From Solihabitans fulvus (GTDB lineage Bacteria; Actinomycetota; Actinomycetes; Mycobacteriales; Pseudonocardiaceae): a stretch of 64,000 bases of DNA. The translations under genes were made by a program, and so were the position numbers. Location of the stretch: positions 1-64,000 of the forward strand of contig NZ_VUOB01000023.1 of assembly GCF_008386585.1 (NCBI RefSeq), given 5' to 3'. A model generated the notes under the pieces. It did no database searches. It was not told the DNA's origin and was given only the letters and a program-made list of their open reading frames with translations. Positions 19,861 to 29,353 of the stretch are shown piece by piece; the stretch's first letter is position 1, and each line of letters starts with the position of its first letter.

Positions 19861-19976
19861 TACATCCCCTTCCCGGTTCCGTAGCAGTCCCCGCAGGTCG
19901 TGCCGTCCCGCAGCACGCCGTCGCCCTTGCAGGTGGCGCAGTTCTTGGTGATTTTGTTCTGGTCGTGTTTCCCCAT
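19860..19976 (-). CDS. 38-residue double-CxxC zinc-ribbon peptide
   Basis: The frame encodes 38 residues with two CxxC motifs in DnaJ-like form: CATCKGDG, then CGDCYGTGKG. The four cysteines are well placed to bind one zinc. The ATG at 19976 lies 5-6 nt after no strong ribosome site, but the reading frame, stop overlap with the next gene and cysteine spacing argue for a real gene. Similar short zinc-ribbon proteins are common and unannotated in actinobacteria. Confidence 0.6.
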   Translation of the reverse strand: MGKHDQNKITKNCATCKGDGVLRDGTTCGDCYGTGKGM

Positions 19977-20109
19977 TCATCAATTGTCACCGCAGTCGCT
20001 CGCATAATGACAGCGCCGGTTGTCCCCCGAACTGGTGATATTACGCGAAGAATATCAATGGAGCCCGCGAATAGGGTGAAAGGCGCTCGAATAATGCGGT
20101 GACGCAAAC

Positions 20110-20144
20110 GAGCGGGGCACCCGGCCTGGCCGGATGCCCCGCTC
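20110..20144 (-). terminator. terminator of the cyclophilin gene
   Basis: A long inverted repeat (about 15 pairs, one C/A mismatch, from GAGCGGGGCA on) lies 15 nt beyond the cyclophilin stop on the minus strand. The upstream gap to 19977 is AT-richer and probably holds the promoter of the small zinc-ribbon gene. Confidence 0.7.
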
Positions 20145-20159
20145 GTGGTCCGCGTCGGA

Positions 20160-21059
20160 TCAGTTGGCGATCGTCGCCGTCTTGATGTCGACCGGGGTCT
20201 TCGGCTTGCCGTCGCCGGGGGTCGGTGAACCGTCCTGCGGGTTGGTGCCCCGCACGACCCCGTTGTTGGCGACCTTGTCGACCAGCTTCAGGCTGTCCGC
20301 GTCGATCGAGCCGAACACGGTGTAGTTCGGCGTGAGGCCGGAACCATCGCCGTAGACGATGAAGAACTGGCTGCCGTTCGTGCCGGCGTTGTTCTGGCCC
20401 TTGCCAGCATTGGCCATCGCCAGCGTGCCCCGCCCGTACTTCAGCTCGGGGAACACCTCGTCGGCGAAGCTGTAGCCGGGACCGCCGCTGCCCTTGGCCG
20501 TGGGGTCACCGCACTGGAGCACCTGGAGGCCCTGGCCGGTGGTCATCCGGTGGCAGGTGGTGTCGTTGAAGTACCCCTGCTTGGCCAGGCTGACGAAGTT
20601 GTTCACCGTGCACGGCGCGAGGGCGCGGTCCAGCGTCAGCTTCAGGTCGCCGACGGAGGTGCCCAGGGTGGCCTGCACGGTGCCCTGCGCGGAGATGTTG
20701 TCCTTCGGCGGGGCCTGCACCGGCTTCGCGGCCGGCTCCTGTGGCGTGGCCGGGTAGTCGCACGCCACGGTCGAGGCCAGCGGGGTCGGCCGCTTGGGGG
20801 CCGCGGCGATCTCCGTCGGGATGGACGCGGGCTTGTCGGTCTGGTCGGCCGCCGCGCTGTTGGACGTCGACGCCGAGGCGTCGGTGCTGCTGCCCGTCTG
20901 CGTGGCGAGGAGGTAGACGCCGCCGACAACCACCAACGTGCCCACGACTGTCGCGAGCACGGTGATCTGCCTGCGCCGCTTCTGCCGTACCGCCCGGCGG
21001 GTCAGCTGACGCTCAAGCTTCCGCTTGGCTGCCTGGCGACGCTGCTCGTTGCTCGGCAC
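20160..21059 (-). CDS. membrane-anchored cyclophilin-type peptidyl-prolyl isomerase
   Basis: This 299-residue protein isomerises Xaa-Pro bonds outside the membrane. A very basic N-terminus (residues 1-35) precedes one helix (ITVLATVVGTLVVVGGVYLL), a Ser/Ala linker, then a cyclophilin domain with FVSLAKQGYFNDTTCHRM, GSGGPGYSFADE and GSQFFIVYGD. The catalytic Arg of the classical FHR motif is kept as HRM. The GTG at 21059 follows GAGGAGGGAG; an ATG 21 codons upstream lacks one. Its place between rel and the hydrolase/hisS pair is typical of actinobacteria. Confidence 0.92.
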   Translation of the reverse strand: MPSNEQRRQAAKRKLERQLTRRAVRQKRRRQITVLATVVGTLVVVGGVYLLATQTGSSTDASASTSNSAAADQTDKPASIPTEIAAAPKRPTPLASTVACDYPATPQEPAAKPVQAPPKDNISAQGTVQATLGTSVGDLKLTLDRALAPCTVNNFVSLAKQGYFNDTTCHRMTTGQGLQVLQCGDPTAKGSGGPGYSFADEVFPELKYGRGTLAMANAGKGQNNAGTNGSQFFIVYGDGSGLTPNYTVFGSIDADSLKLVDKVANNGVVRGTNPQDGSPTPGDGKPKTPVDIKTATIAN

Positions 21060-21276
21060 CTGCTCCCTCCTCAGGGATTCATACGATGGTGGACTCAAGT
21101 GCGGCGTCCGGGGACCCGGCACTAGGCGCGCAGTCTAGGGGTTCCGTATGAGACCACTGTGTGGCGGTTATGTGTTGTGCCTGGCCAACGCCCGTCCCGC
21201 TAGGCTGGTGCGGTGGTCCCCGGCCGCCGTCGCGGCGGGTGCCGTGCCGAATCCACCGTCACCGGAGGTGCTCCTC

Positions 21277-21990
21277 GTGCTCGTCGTCGGGTTCCCGACC
21301 GGCGCGCTACAGGCGAACTGCTACCTGCTCGCCGCAGGTGAAGGCGCGCCGTGCGTGGTCGTCGACCCAGGTCAGGACGCGGTTGAGCCGATCGCCGACG
21401 CGATCCGCAAGCACCGGCTCTCGCCGGTCGCCGTGCTGCTCACGCACGGCCACTTCGACCACGCCTTCTCCGTCGCGCCCGTCTGCGACGGCAACGACGT
21501 GCCCGCCTGGATCCACCCGGACGACCGGGAACTGCTCTCCGACCCCCTCGCCGGGGTGAGCAGGGAGTCCATGGCCTTCTTCGGCGGCAGCCTCACCATG
21601 CGCGAGCCCAAGCAGGTCCGCGAGCTGACCGACGGCGCCGAGCTGGACCTCGCCGGCCTGCTGCTGACCGTCGACCACACCCCGGGCCATACCGGCGGGT
21701 CGGTGACCTTCCGAACCGGCACTGAGGACGGGGGACGGCTGCTGCTGTCCGGAGACACCCTGTTCGCCGGCTCGATCGGACGCACCGACCTGCCGGGTGG
21801 CAGTTCCCAGAGCATGGTGACGTCGTTGCGCAGCAAGGTGCTGCCGCTCCACGACGACACTGTGGTCCTGCCCGGCCACGGCCCGACGACCACCATCGGC
21901 CGCGAGCGAGCGAGCAACCCGTACCTGCTGCGACTGCGCCAGGAGAACGTGGACGACGCCGCACCCGCCGGCCCGCACCGAGGACTGTGA
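21277..21990 (+). CDS. metallo-beta-lactamase-fold hydrolase (glyoxalase II-like)
   Basis: This 237-residue protein has the zinc motif THGHFDH, later ligands in HTPGHTGG and SGDTLF, and the C-terminal LPGHGP histidine. It resembles glyoxalase II-type hydrolases of thioesters, but the substrate is unproven. The GTG at 21277 has GGAGG 8 nt upstream and opens with VLVVGFPTG. hisS begins 10 nt after the stop, so the two are one transcript, as in many actinobacteria. Confidence 0.9.
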   Translation: MLVVGFPTGALQANCYLLAAGEGAPCVVVDPGQDAVEPIADAIRKHRLSPVAVLLTHGHFDHAFSVAPVCDGNDVPAWIHPDDRELLSDPLAGVSRESMAFFGGSLTMREPKQVRELTDGAELDLAGLLLTVDHTPGHTGGSVTFRTGTEDGGRLLLSGDTLFAGSIGRTDLPGGSSQSMVTSLRSKVLPLHDDTVVLPGHGPTTTIGRERASNPYLLRLRQENVDDAAPAGPHRGL

Positions 21991-22000
21991 AACAACCGTC

Positions 22001-23272
22001 ATGACTACGTTCTCCGCCCCCAAGGGCGTTCCCGAGTACTTCCCGCCGTCGTCGGCCGACTTCGTCGCCGTGCGGGACACCCTCACCGAGCAGGCCCGCC
22101 TGGCCGGCTACGGCTACGTCGAGCTGCCGATCTTCGAGGACACCGCGCTGTTCGCGCGCGGCGTCGGCGAGTCGACCGACGTGGTCCGCAAGGAGATGTA
22201 CACCTTCGCCGACCGAGGCGACCGTTCCGTGACGCTGCGCCCCGAGGGCACCGCGGGCGTCATGCGCACGGTGATCGAGAACAACCTCGACCGGGGCCAG
22301 CTCCCCGTCAAGCTGTACTACTCCGGGCCGTTCTTCCGCTACGAGCGCCCGCAGGCCGGCCGGTACCGGCAGCTCCAGCAGGTCGGCGTCGAGGCGATCG
22401 GCGTGGACGACCCCGCGCTGGACGCCGAGGTGATCGCCGTCGCCGACGCCGGCTACCGGGCGCTCGGCCTGACCGGCTACCGGCTGGAGCTGACCTCGCT
22501 CGGCGACTCCACCTGTCGCCCGGACTACCGGGTCAAGCTCCAGGAGTTCCTGCGGAAGCTGCCGCTGGACGAGGACACCAGGGCGCGCGTCGAGCTGAAC
22601 CCGTTGCGGGTGCTCGACGACAAGCGGGCCGAGGTGCGGGAGCTGCTCGCCGACGCGCCGCTGATGGTCGACAACCTGTCCGAGGAGGCGCGGGCGCACT
22701 ACGAGCAGGTCAAGGGCTACCTCAACGACCTCGGCGTGAAGTTCGTGGAGAACCCGCGCATGGTGCGCGGGCTCGACTACTACACCAAGACGACGTTCGA
22801 GTTCGTGCACGACGGTCTCGGCGCGCAGTCCGGCATCGGCGGCGGCGGCCGCTACGACGGCCTGATGGCCGAGCTGGGCGGGCAGCCGCTGTCCGGGGTC
22901 GGCTTCGGCCTCGGCGTCGACCGCGCGCTGCTGGCCTGCCGGGCCGAGGGCCTCGACGTCGGCGACCAGGCCAGGTGCGACGTGTTCGGGGTGCCGCTGG
23001 GCGAGGCCGCCAAGGCCAGGCTGGTCACGATCGCGGGCGACCTGCGCGCGGCCGGTGTGCGGGTGGATCTCGCCTACGGCGGCCGGGGGCTCAAGGGCGC
23101 GATGACGGCGGCCGACCGGTCCGGGGCGCGGTTCGCGATCGTGCTCGGCGAGCGCGATCTGGAGGCCGGCACCGTGCAGCTGAAGGAACTGGGCAGCCGG
23201 GAGCAGCGCGAGGTGCCGCTGTCGGATGTCGTGGCGGCCGTGCTGGAGTCGCTGGGGGCTGCGCAGCGGTGA
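22001..23272 (+). CDS. hisS: histidyl-tRNA synthetase
   Basis: HisRS charges tRNA-His. The 423-residue class II synthetase has motif 1 (near [15 protein letters not shown]), motif 2 ([19 protein letters not shown]) and motif 3 ([12 protein letters not shown]), with the His-specific [14 protein letters not shown] and [11 protein letters not shown] segments. The C-terminal anticodon domain is complete. Its stop overlaps the next GTG by 4 nt. Confidence 0.97.
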   Translation: MTTFSAPKGVPEYFPPSSADFVAVRDTLTEQARLAGYGYVELPIFEDTALFARGVGESTDVVRKEMYTFADRGDRSVTLRPEGTAGVMRTVIENNLDRGQLPVKLYYSGPFFRYERPQAGRYRQLQQVGVEAIGVDDPALDAEVIAVADAGYRALGLTGYRLELTSLGDSTCRPDYRVKLQEFLRKLPLDEDTRARVELNPLRVLDDKRAEVRELLADAPLMVDNLSEEARAHYEQVKGYLNDLGVKFVENPRMVRGLDYYTKTTFEFVHDGLGAQSGIGGGGRYDGLMAELGGQPLSGVGFGLGVDRALLACRAEGLDVGDQARCDVFGVPLGEAAKARLVTIAGDLRAAGVRVDLAYGGRGLKGAMTAADRSGARFAIVLGERDLEAGTVQLKELGSREQREVPLSDVVAAVLESLGAAQR

Positions 23273-23919
23273 GCGAGCAGGTGCAGGAGGGGGCTGCCGA
23301 GCGGATTCCGCTCGACCTGTTGGACGCGGGGGCGGTGCGCAAGCGCGCCAGGCTGGTCGCGGCGGGCGGCGTGATCGTCGCCGCCGCGTTCGGCGGGGTC
23401 GTCGGGCTGCTCGGCGGCCGTCTACCCGGACTGATCACGGCGGCGGTCGTGCTCGTGCCGTTGCTGCTGTTGGCCTGGAGCGAGTCGCGGCGTCGGGTCT
23501 GGTTGCAGGGCAGCACGGTCTCGGTGCGCGCCTTCGGGATCCGCTCGGTCGACCTGCACCACGCCGACCAGCTCGACCTGTTGATCACGGACGTCAGGGG
23601 CACGAGGACCGTCGGCCTGTTCATGCAGGCCGGCGGCAAGGCGATCAACCTGGCGTTGGCGATCTACGCCGGCACCGGCGGGCGGGAACTGGGTGTGTTC
23701 CCGCTGCGCCGGCTGGCCGACACGCTCGCCGGCAGCGGCGACGCGCGCGGCCTGGTCTACTCGGAGCTGCTGGTCGCCCAGCTGCGCGCCGAGGCGCGCG
23801 GCGAGGCGGCCGCAGACCGCCCGCTGTACCGGCTCGGCTCGCTGGCTCCCGGCGGCCGGCTCGCGCAGAAGCTGCATCCCGACGCGGTGTCCCGGTTCGT
23901 GACCACGCTGGACTCATAG
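23269..23919 (+). CDS. two-helix membrane protein of unknown function
   Basis: This 216-residue protein has two adjacent helices ([20 protein letters not shown] and [15 protein letters not shown]) and then a cytoplasmic domain with no recognised motif. Such an arrangement resembles PH-like YdbT/DUF proteins but is not decisive. The GTG overlaps the hisS stop. The 3' end lies in the first copy of a triplicated 59-60-bp repeat, and each later copy re-encodes a version of the C-terminal [13 protein letters not shown] plus a stop. Confidence 0.7.
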   Translation: MSEQVQEGAAERIPLDLLDAGAVRKRARLVAAGGVIVAAAFGGVVGLLGGRLPGLITAAVVLVPLLLLAWSESRRRVWLQGSTVSVRAFGIRSVDLHHADQLDLLITDVRGTRTVGLFMQAGGKAINLALAIYAGTGGRELGVFPLRRLADTLAGSGDARGLVYSELLVAQLRAEARGEAAADRPLYRLGSLAPGGRLAQKLHPDAVSRFVTTLDS

Positions 23920-24052
23920 GCGGAACGAAGCTGTATCCCGAACGCGGTGTCTCGGTTCGTGGCCACGGTGAACTCGTAGCCGGAACGAATCTGTATCCCG
24001 ACGCGGTGTCCCGGTTCGTGACCAAGCTGGACTCGTAACCGGAACGAATCTG
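23876..24052 (+). repeat. three tandem 58-60-bp repeats at a gene 3' end
   Basis: Copies run 23876-23934, 23935-23994 and 23995-24052. They share ATCCCGA, the CGGTGTC-CGGTTCGTG core and GCGGAACGAA/CCGGAACGAAT, with about 85-90 percent identity. Copy 1 contains the stop of the upstream gene; copies 2 and 3 carry their own stops (TAG, TAA). Copy 2 has one extra base. Shorter GGAAC-AA remnants continue to about 24100. Confidence 0.85.
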
Positions 24053-24183
24053 CACGCTGGCCGCCCGCCACGGAACAAATCCGCTGTTTCCGCCGAGCTG
24101 AGTGGAACGTCCTCGGCGGCGCGGCCAGGCTTCCGGCACGAGGTGGGCACCCCGCCCGCCCGGAGCCGGAAGGCAGTTCGCAG

Positions 24184-25029
24184 ATGATTCTCGTAACCGG
24201 AGCCACCGGCACCGTTGGCCGCGCCGTGGTCGACCAGCTCCTCGCCACGGGCGCGACCGTGCGCGCGACCACCCGCAATCCCGCGACCGCCGACCTGCCG
24301 GCCGCCGTCGACGTGGTCCGCGCCGACCTCGGCGACCCGACCGGCCTGCCGGCCGCGCTCGACGGCGTCGAGCAGGTCTTCCTGCTCTCCGGCGGCCCGG
24401 AGCTTCCCGTGCACGACGGCAACCTCGCGCGTGCGGCCGCCCGCGCCGGGGTCGACCGCATCGTGAAGCTGTCCGTGGGCAGGGCCGGCGACCCCACCGC
24501 CACCGACCCCATCCCCAGTTGGCACCGCGCAGGCGAGCAGGCGGTCATCGACAGCGGGCTGGCCTGGACGTTCCTGCGTCCGCTCGGGTTCATGTCCAAC
24601 GCGCTGCACTGGGCGCCGACCATCCGCGCCACCGGCACCGTGCACGCCGCGTTCGGCGACGGCCGCATCGCCGTCGTTGACCCGCTGGACATCGCCGCCG
24701 TGGCCGCGACCGTGCTCACCACGCCAGGCCACGAGGGCCGGGTGCACACGCTTTCGGGACCGGAGCCGTTGTCCGCGCCGGAGCAGACCGAGATCCTCGC
24801 CGAGGTGCTCGGCCGGCCGCTGCGCTACGTCGAGGTGTCTCCGGAGGCCTCCAGGCAGGCGATCCTCGACCACGGCGTGCCGGCCGGACTCGCCGACGCC
24901 ATCATGGCGCTGCGGGCCACCGCGCTCTACGAGTTCACCTCCGTCGTGCACGCCACAGTCGAGGAGGTCACGGGTTCGCCTGCCCGCTCCTTCCGCGACT
25001 GGGCGCTGCGGCACCGGGCGAGTTTCTGA
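24184..25029 (+). CDS. NmrA-like NAD(P)-binding protein
   Basis: This 281-residue atypical SDR has the Rossmann motif MILVTGATGTVGRAV and the NmrA-type layout in which the catalytic tyrosine is not conserved. The segments WTFLRPLGFMSNALHW and LDIAAVAA are typical of the family, whose members act as redox sensors or quinone reductases (QorB-like). The ATG at 24184 follows GGAAGG by about 10 nt. It stands alone, between the tandem repeats and the YCII gene. Confidence 0.85.
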   Translation: MILVTGATGTVGRAVVDQLLATGATVRATTRNPATADLPAAVDVVRADLGDPTGLPAALDGVEQVFLLSGGPELPVHDGNLARAAARAGVDRIVKLSVGRAGDPTATDPIPSWHRAGEQAVIDSGLAWTFLRPLGFMSNALHWAPTIRATGTVHAAFGDGRIAVVDPLDIAAVAATVLTTPGHEGRVHTLSGPEPLSAPEQTEILAEVLGRPLRYVEVSPEASRQAILDHGVPAGLADAIMALRATALYEFTSVVHATVEEVTGSPARSFRDWALRHRASF

Positions 25030-25099
25030 CGGGCGGGTGTCCCGATTGGCCCCTCCCGTTCGTCGTGATGGTGAGATGACCATGACGACGGGAGAGACC

Positions 25100-25423
25100 A
25101 TGAAGTACATGCTGCTCATCTGCGCCGGCGGCGGCGGTGTCGAGGATCCGGGCGACGTGCCAACCATTGAGCAGTGGCTGGAGGAGGTCGGGGAGCGGCG
25201 GCTGCACGGCTCGCAGATGCGGCCGGGCGACGCGACGACCGTCCGGGCGCGCGGCGGCGAGGTGCTGTTGACCGACGGTCCGTTCGCGGAGACCAAGGAG
25301 CAGATCTGCGGCTACGACCTGCTCGAGTGCGACAGCCTCGAAGAGGCGCAGGGGATCGCCGCCAGGCACCCCGTCGCCTTCTTCGGTTCGGTCGAGGTCC
25401 GGCCGCTGTTCGACGACGAGTAG
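25100..25423 (+). CDS. YCII/DGPF-domain protein
   Basis: This 107-residue protein has the YCII family start MKYMLLIC and the signature LLTDGPFAETKEQICGYDLLEC, a ferredoxin-like fold often called DGPF. Family members are frequently encoded next to ECF sigma factors, but none is present here. The ATG at 25100 has GGGAGAG nearby; ATGs four and nine codons upstream are less likely. The reaction is unknown. Confidence 0.85.
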   Translation: MKYMLLICAGGGGVEDPGDVPTIEQWLEEVGERRLHGSQMRPGDATTVRARGGEVLLTDGPFAETKEQICGYDLLECDSLEEAQGIAARHPVAFFGSVEVRPLFDDE

Positions 25424-25556
25424 CGGCCGGACCGCGGGAGAGCCGCGTTGGATTAGACCCTGATGGAATCGTGGCGAGCCGGGCCGCCCGCATCGCAGGC
25501 TGAGCGCAGCACCTTCCCAGTAGGGAGGGGGCGACACTCACGATGGGGGAGTTCTC

Positions 25557-25949
25557 GTGTTCAAGAAACTGGCAGCGGCCGTTGCGGTCACCGGAGCGTT
25601 GGTGATGGGTGTGCTCGCCGAGCCCGCCATGGCGAGCGCCAGCGAGGCGACGCAGGCGGCCGCCACTCCGGCGGTCGTCAGCCCGCACTACTTCGCCGGC
25701 GGCCGCGCGGTGACCGGCGGGCCGACGCTCAAGGTCCGCAACGGCCCCGGCGCCAGCTCGTACATCGTCCAGACGTTGTCCAACGGCACGACCTTCGGCA
25801 TCGGCTGCTACGTGTGGGGCGACTGGGAGAACGGCACTCAGGGCTCCACCAACGTCTGGTACTGGGCCTCCGACTACAACGGCTACGTCAGCGCGGCGTA
25901 CGTCCAGACCACGTTCGGCAACCCGAGCGGCGCGTTCTGCGACTTCTGA
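25557..25949 (+). CDS. secreted SH3-like domain protein
   Basis: This 130-residue protein has a Sec signal peptide (MFKKLAAAVAVTGALVMG, cleavage near AMA-SA) and a bacterial SH3-like domain: LKVRNGPGASS, a turn, then VWYWASDYNGYVSAAYV. Such domains bind cell-wall peptides. Two cysteines (CYVW and the terminal CDF) may form a disulfide. GGGGGAG lies 5 nt before the GTG start. It ends at a bidirectional terminator. Confidence 0.82.
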   Translation: MFKKLAAAVAVTGALVMGVLAEPAMASASEATQAAATPAVVSPHYFAGGRAVTGGPTLKVRNGPGASSYIVQTLSNGTTFGIGCYVWGDWENGTQGSTNVWYWASDYNGYVSAAYVQTTFGNPSGAFCDF

Positions 25950-25960
25950 GCCTGATCCGC

Positions 25961-25991
25961 TGACCCCACGGGAGCTGGTGCCGTGGGGTCA
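25961..25991. terminator. bidirectional terminator
   Basis: A perfect 11-bp stem (TGACCCCACGG, 25961-25971, with 25981-25991) and 9-nt loop lies between the convergent SH3-protein and ArsR-type genes and includes the ArsR stop codon. Confidence 0.8.
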
Positions 25992-26972
25992 GCGGCCGCG
26001 CTCAGCCCTGAGCAGCTGGATGGCCCTCGGGGTGCGCTCGTAGAGCACGGTGCGGCCGGTCCGCCGGGAGCTGACCAACTGGCTGCGCCGCAGGATGGAC
26101 AGGTGGTGGCTCACCGAGGGCGGGCTGATGCCGAGGTTCGCGGCGAGCTGGGTGGTGGACAGGGGAAGGTCGAGCTGCGCCAGGATCGCCGCCCGGCTGC
26201 GGCCGACCAGCTCGACCAGCGGCGTACCCGTGGTCGAGGCGGAGCCGCCCCACAGCTCGGCGATGCCGCGCGGGACGTAGGTCAGCCCGGGGACGCCGGA
26301 GCTGTTGTCGTACACGACCCTGGACGTCGGCCAGGTGAACACCGACGGCACGAGCACCAGTCCGTTGCCCGGCAGGTCCCTGGCGAACTGGTGGTGCGGT
26401 TTGTGCACGAGCAGCCGGTCGTCGGTGAACTCGACCTCCCTGTGCAGGCCGGCGAACATGGTGGCAAGGCCGCCCGTGGTCAACGTCCTCGCCCGGTAGC
26501 CGAGGTCGGCGTCGAGCAGCGCGCGCACCCGCGACCACACCGGCTCGACGGCGGAATTCCAGTAGGCCGCCAGCAACCCGGCCAGCCTGCCGAGTTCCCG
26601 CTCCGGATCGTCATACAGCGCACGGAGTTCCGGTGGCTGGGGCGCTCCCGCGCTGATCCTCTCAAGCCCGTCGCGCACGTCGTCCGCCGTGCTGGCGCGG
26701 AACTGGCCGAGCCCGTCCGCGAACCGGGTCTCCACGCCGTCCGCCGTAGGACGCAGGAAGGCCGGGGAGAGGTGCGGGTTCCGCACGAGTGCGAGCAGCG
26801 GACGGATGTCCAGTCCGGACAGTTGTCTGCGGACCGAGTTCAGCCACGGCCGGTGTGCGGAACTGTTGGCCGGGTGGGCGATCGCCACCAGGCTGTTGGC
26901 CATTTCCTCCATCGGGGACAGTGCGAACCGGACCCTGGCGAGGTCGGCGGAGCTGAACCGCAGCTCGATCAT
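25989..26972 (-). CDS. ArsR-type regulator with N-terminal DUF5937
   Basis: This 327-residue protein has a large N-terminal ligand-like region (DUF5937 type, MIELRFSSADLARVRF) and a C-terminal ArsR winged helix (STTQLAANLGISPPSVSHHLSILRRSQLV, then RRTGRTVLYERT). No metal-binding cysteine pair is seen. The ATG at 26972 starts the conserved MIELRFS; no ribosome site is visible, so it may be leaderless. It lies 108 nt downstream of the MFS gene on the same strand and probably controls that exporter. Confidence 0.85.
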   Translation of the reverse strand: MIELRFSSADLARVRFALSPMEEMANSLVAIAHPANSSAHRPWLNSVRRQLSGLDIRPLLALVRNPHLSPAFLRPTADGVETRFADGLGQFRASTADDVRDGLERISAGAPQPPELRALYDDPERELGRLAGLLAAYWNSAVEPVWSRVRALLDADLGYRARTLTTGGLATMFAGLHREVEFTDDRLLVHKPHHQFARDLPGNGLVLVPSVFTWPTSRVVYDNSSGVPGLTYVPRGIAELWGGSASTTGTPLVELVGRSRAAILAQLDLPLSTTQLAANLGISPPSVSHHLSILRRSQLVSSRRTGRTVLYERTPRAIQLLRAERGR

Positions 26973-27080
26973 GATCGCGAGGCTAGGCGGCACGAGGACG
27001 GTTCAGAACCTGTTTCACCGCAACACTTCTGTGAGGTTCGCCGGCTGGACATGACCCCGGGGATCATGGTGGGGTAGGAG

Positions 27081-28334
27081 CTAGGCGCGCAGTGCGGCGC
27101 GGATGTCCCGGCGGACCAGCACGGGCAGGCACAGGACCGTGCCGAGGCCGCCGACCCACAGCACGCCGGGCAGGCCGACGAGCTGGATGACCGCCGCCGC
27201 GAGCAGGCTGCCGGCCGGGATCGCGCCCATCACGAGCAGCCGCTGCACCGAGCCGACCCGACCCATCAGGGCCGCCGGGGTGACGGTCTGGCGCAGCGTC
27301 AACGAGGTCGGGCCGAACGCGCCCTCGCCGACACCGTGCACGACGCTGCCGACGACCAGCCCGACCACCGATCCCGCGCTGCCCGCGACGGGCATGGCGA
27401 CGATCCCGGCCACCGACACGAGCGCGCCCAACATCAGCGCGCGCTGCGGCCCGAAGCGGCGCATCAGCCTGGCGGACACCAGGTTGCCGAGCGGGAAGCC
27501 GAGGGCAGCCGCGCCGACGACCAGGCCGATCGTGAACGTGTCCAGCCCGAGCACGTTGCGGCAGTACAGCACCAGGCTCGCCTCGATCATCGACAGGAAC
27601 AGCACGTAGACCGTGCCGCACAGGATGACCGGCTGGAGTTGGCCGTGCCGCAGGACGAACCGCAGGCCCTCGGCGATGTCCCTGCGCAGCCAGCCGCGTT
27701 CGCGGGGCGGGCCGGCCGGTGCGGCGCTGCGGCGGCGGATGGCCGACAGCGTCAGCGCGGACAGCACGAAACTGCCGGCGTCCAGCGCGATCGCGGCCAC
27801 CGCGCCGGTCAACGCGATGACGGGTCCGGCGAGGATCGGACCGACCGACCGGGAGACCGATTCGGACAGCGACAGCCGGGTGTTGCCCCGGTGCAGGGCC
27901 TGTTGGTCGGTGAAGATCTCCGGCAGCACGGAGGTGTAGGCGACCTGGAAGAAGACGGTGGCGCAGCCCGCCACGACGACCAGGACCAGCAGGAGCGGGA
28001 AGGACAGGGCGTGCGTGGCGGCCAGCGTCGCGATCAGCAGGAAGGCCAGCGCCTGCACGCCGTCGCAGAGCAGCATCGCGGTGCGCCGGGGAACGCGGTC
28101 GACGATCGCGCCTGCCGGGAGTCCGAGCACCCAGAACGGCGCGTAGAGCGCGAAGGGGAGCAGCGCGGCGAGCGACGCGGAGGCGCCGAGGACGGTGACC
28201 GCCAGGAGGGGGAGCGCGAGCGCCATGAACTGGTCGCCGACCATGCTGACGGACTGGCCGGCCCAGAGGAAGCCGAAGTCGCGCCGCGCGGTGCTGTGCC
28301 GGAGAGCGGTGCTGTCGGGGTACGTGGTGGTCAC
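27081..28334 (-). CDS. MFS transporter (putative exporter)
   Basis: This 417-residue protein has about 12 transmembrane helices. The DRVPRR loop between helices 2 and 3 and a second ARLMRRFG loop in the other half are typical of MFS drug exporters of the MFS_3/enterobactin exporter-like group. It sits upstream of the DUF5937 ArsR-type regulator on the same strand. The substrate is unknown. Confidence 0.9.
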   Translation of the reverse strand: MTTTYPDSTALRHSTARRDFGFLWAGQSVSMVGDQFMALALPLLAVTVLGASASLAALLPFALYAPFWVLGLPAGAIVDRVPRRTAMLLCDGVQALAFLLIATLAATHALSFPLLLVLVVVAGCATVFFQVAYTSVLPEIFTDQQALHRGNTRLSLSESVSRSVGPILAGPVIALTGAVAAIALDAGSFVLSALTLSAIRRRSAAPAGPPRERGWLRRDIAEGLRFVLRHGQLQPVILCGTVYVLFLSMIEASLVLYCRNVLGLDTFTIGLVVGAAALGFPLGNLVSARLMRRFGPQRALMLGALVSVAGIVAMPVAGSAGSVVGLVVGSVVHGVGEGAFGPTSLTLRQTVTPAALMGRVGSVQRLLVMGAIPAGSLLAAAVIQLVGLPGVLWVGGLGTVLCLPVLVRRDIRAALRA

Positions 28335-28427
28335 GCCGACAATCGTGTGCTCGCGATGAGCGTTGCGCTGGCGTGTTTCGGACGTGGGGTTGGCCGCCTG
28401 CTCGGGCGGGCGGCCCGGCCGCCGTGC

Positions 28428-29339
28428 TCAGTTCGCTTGCGAGACAGGTGGGTTGAAGCGGGAGTAGCCGGGTTCGGTCCAGCGCAACGGAACCGCGTGC
28501 AAGGTCTCCCGCACCTCCGTCACGTCGAAGTCGACGATCCGTTGCGCGCCGGGGAACTCGGCGGCCAGGTCGGGGTTCCAGTCGGTGCGGGCGGTGCCGG
28601 TGAGTTGGAGTACCGACCCGGTGTCCCAGCCGGGCACGACCAGCCCGGCCGTCGGGCGCAGCGCGAGGTTGCCCAGGGTCAGGAACATCGTGTTGCCCCG
28701 GTAGTCGGGCCACCGCAGCCGCGTCGGCGAGAGCACGCGGACGAAGCCGGGGTTGCCGCCCCGGTGCGAGGCGTCGGCGTCGCCGTCGGGCGATGCGGTC
28801 GCGACGAAGAACGTGTCCGTTGTGGACAGTCGAAGCTGTTGTCCGACGGTGAGTTCGGCGCCCCGGCGCACCGTCGGTGACTCCGCGGCCGGTTCGAAGG
28901 CGAAGCTCCGTTGCTGGATGTACTTGGGACAGTTGGAGATGACCTGGTCGGTGTCGACGCGCAGGCCGCCGTCCCGTGGTGTCGCGGTGCCGTTGACCCG
29001 CATCCTGCGGCGGGTGGCCGGCTCGATGGCGATCATGCCGACCTTGGCCGGGCCGTCCCCGAGGACCGAGGCGAGCGGGTCCTCGGGGAGGGGCAGCGCG
29101 TCGATGAGCACGGTGGTCGGGTCGGGCACCCGAAGGAATCCCGGTTCGCCGGTGAGCAGCGAGGACCAGGCCCGGCCCGCGCCGTCCACCGCCCCGACGA
29201 CGATCATCGGCTGCTCGGCGAGGAACGCCGCGGCGACGGCCGGGACGGTCGAGCCGATGCCGCGCAACGCGTGTGCGGCCGGTGTGGCGAGCCCGGCGCG
29301 CTGCTGGACGGCGAGTTCGCCACGGTGGTAGGTGGCCAC
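28428..29339 (-). CDS. PPOX-type flavin-nucleotide-binding protein
   Basis: This 303-residue protein has the split-barrel fold of pyridoxamine 5'-phosphate oxidase relatives: the MIVVGAVDGAGRAWSSLLTG strand pair, IEPATRRRMRVNGTA, and a second barrel repeat with FFVATASPDGDADASHRGG. It probably binds FMN or F420. GGAAAGGA precedes its GTG start. The VOC gene upstream on the same strand is separated only by a triple 14-bp repeat, so the two are likely one transcript. Confidence 0.85.
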   Translation of the reverse strand: MATYHRGELAVQQRAGLATPAAHALRGIGSTVPAVAAAFLAEQPMIVVGAVDGAGRAWSSLLTGEPGFLRVPDPTTVLIDALPLPEDPLASVLGDGPAKVGMIAIEPATRRRMRVNGTATPRDGGLRVDTDQVISNCPKYIQQRSFAFEPAAESPTVRRGAELTVGQQLRLSTTDTFFVATASPDGDADASHRGGNPGFVRVLSPTRLRWPDYRGNTMFLTLGNLALRPTAGLVVPGWDTGSVLQLTGTARTDWNPDLAAEFPGAQRIVDFDVTEVRETLHAVPLRWTEPGYSRFNPPVSQAN

Positions 29340-29353
29340 GGCGTTCCTTTCCG

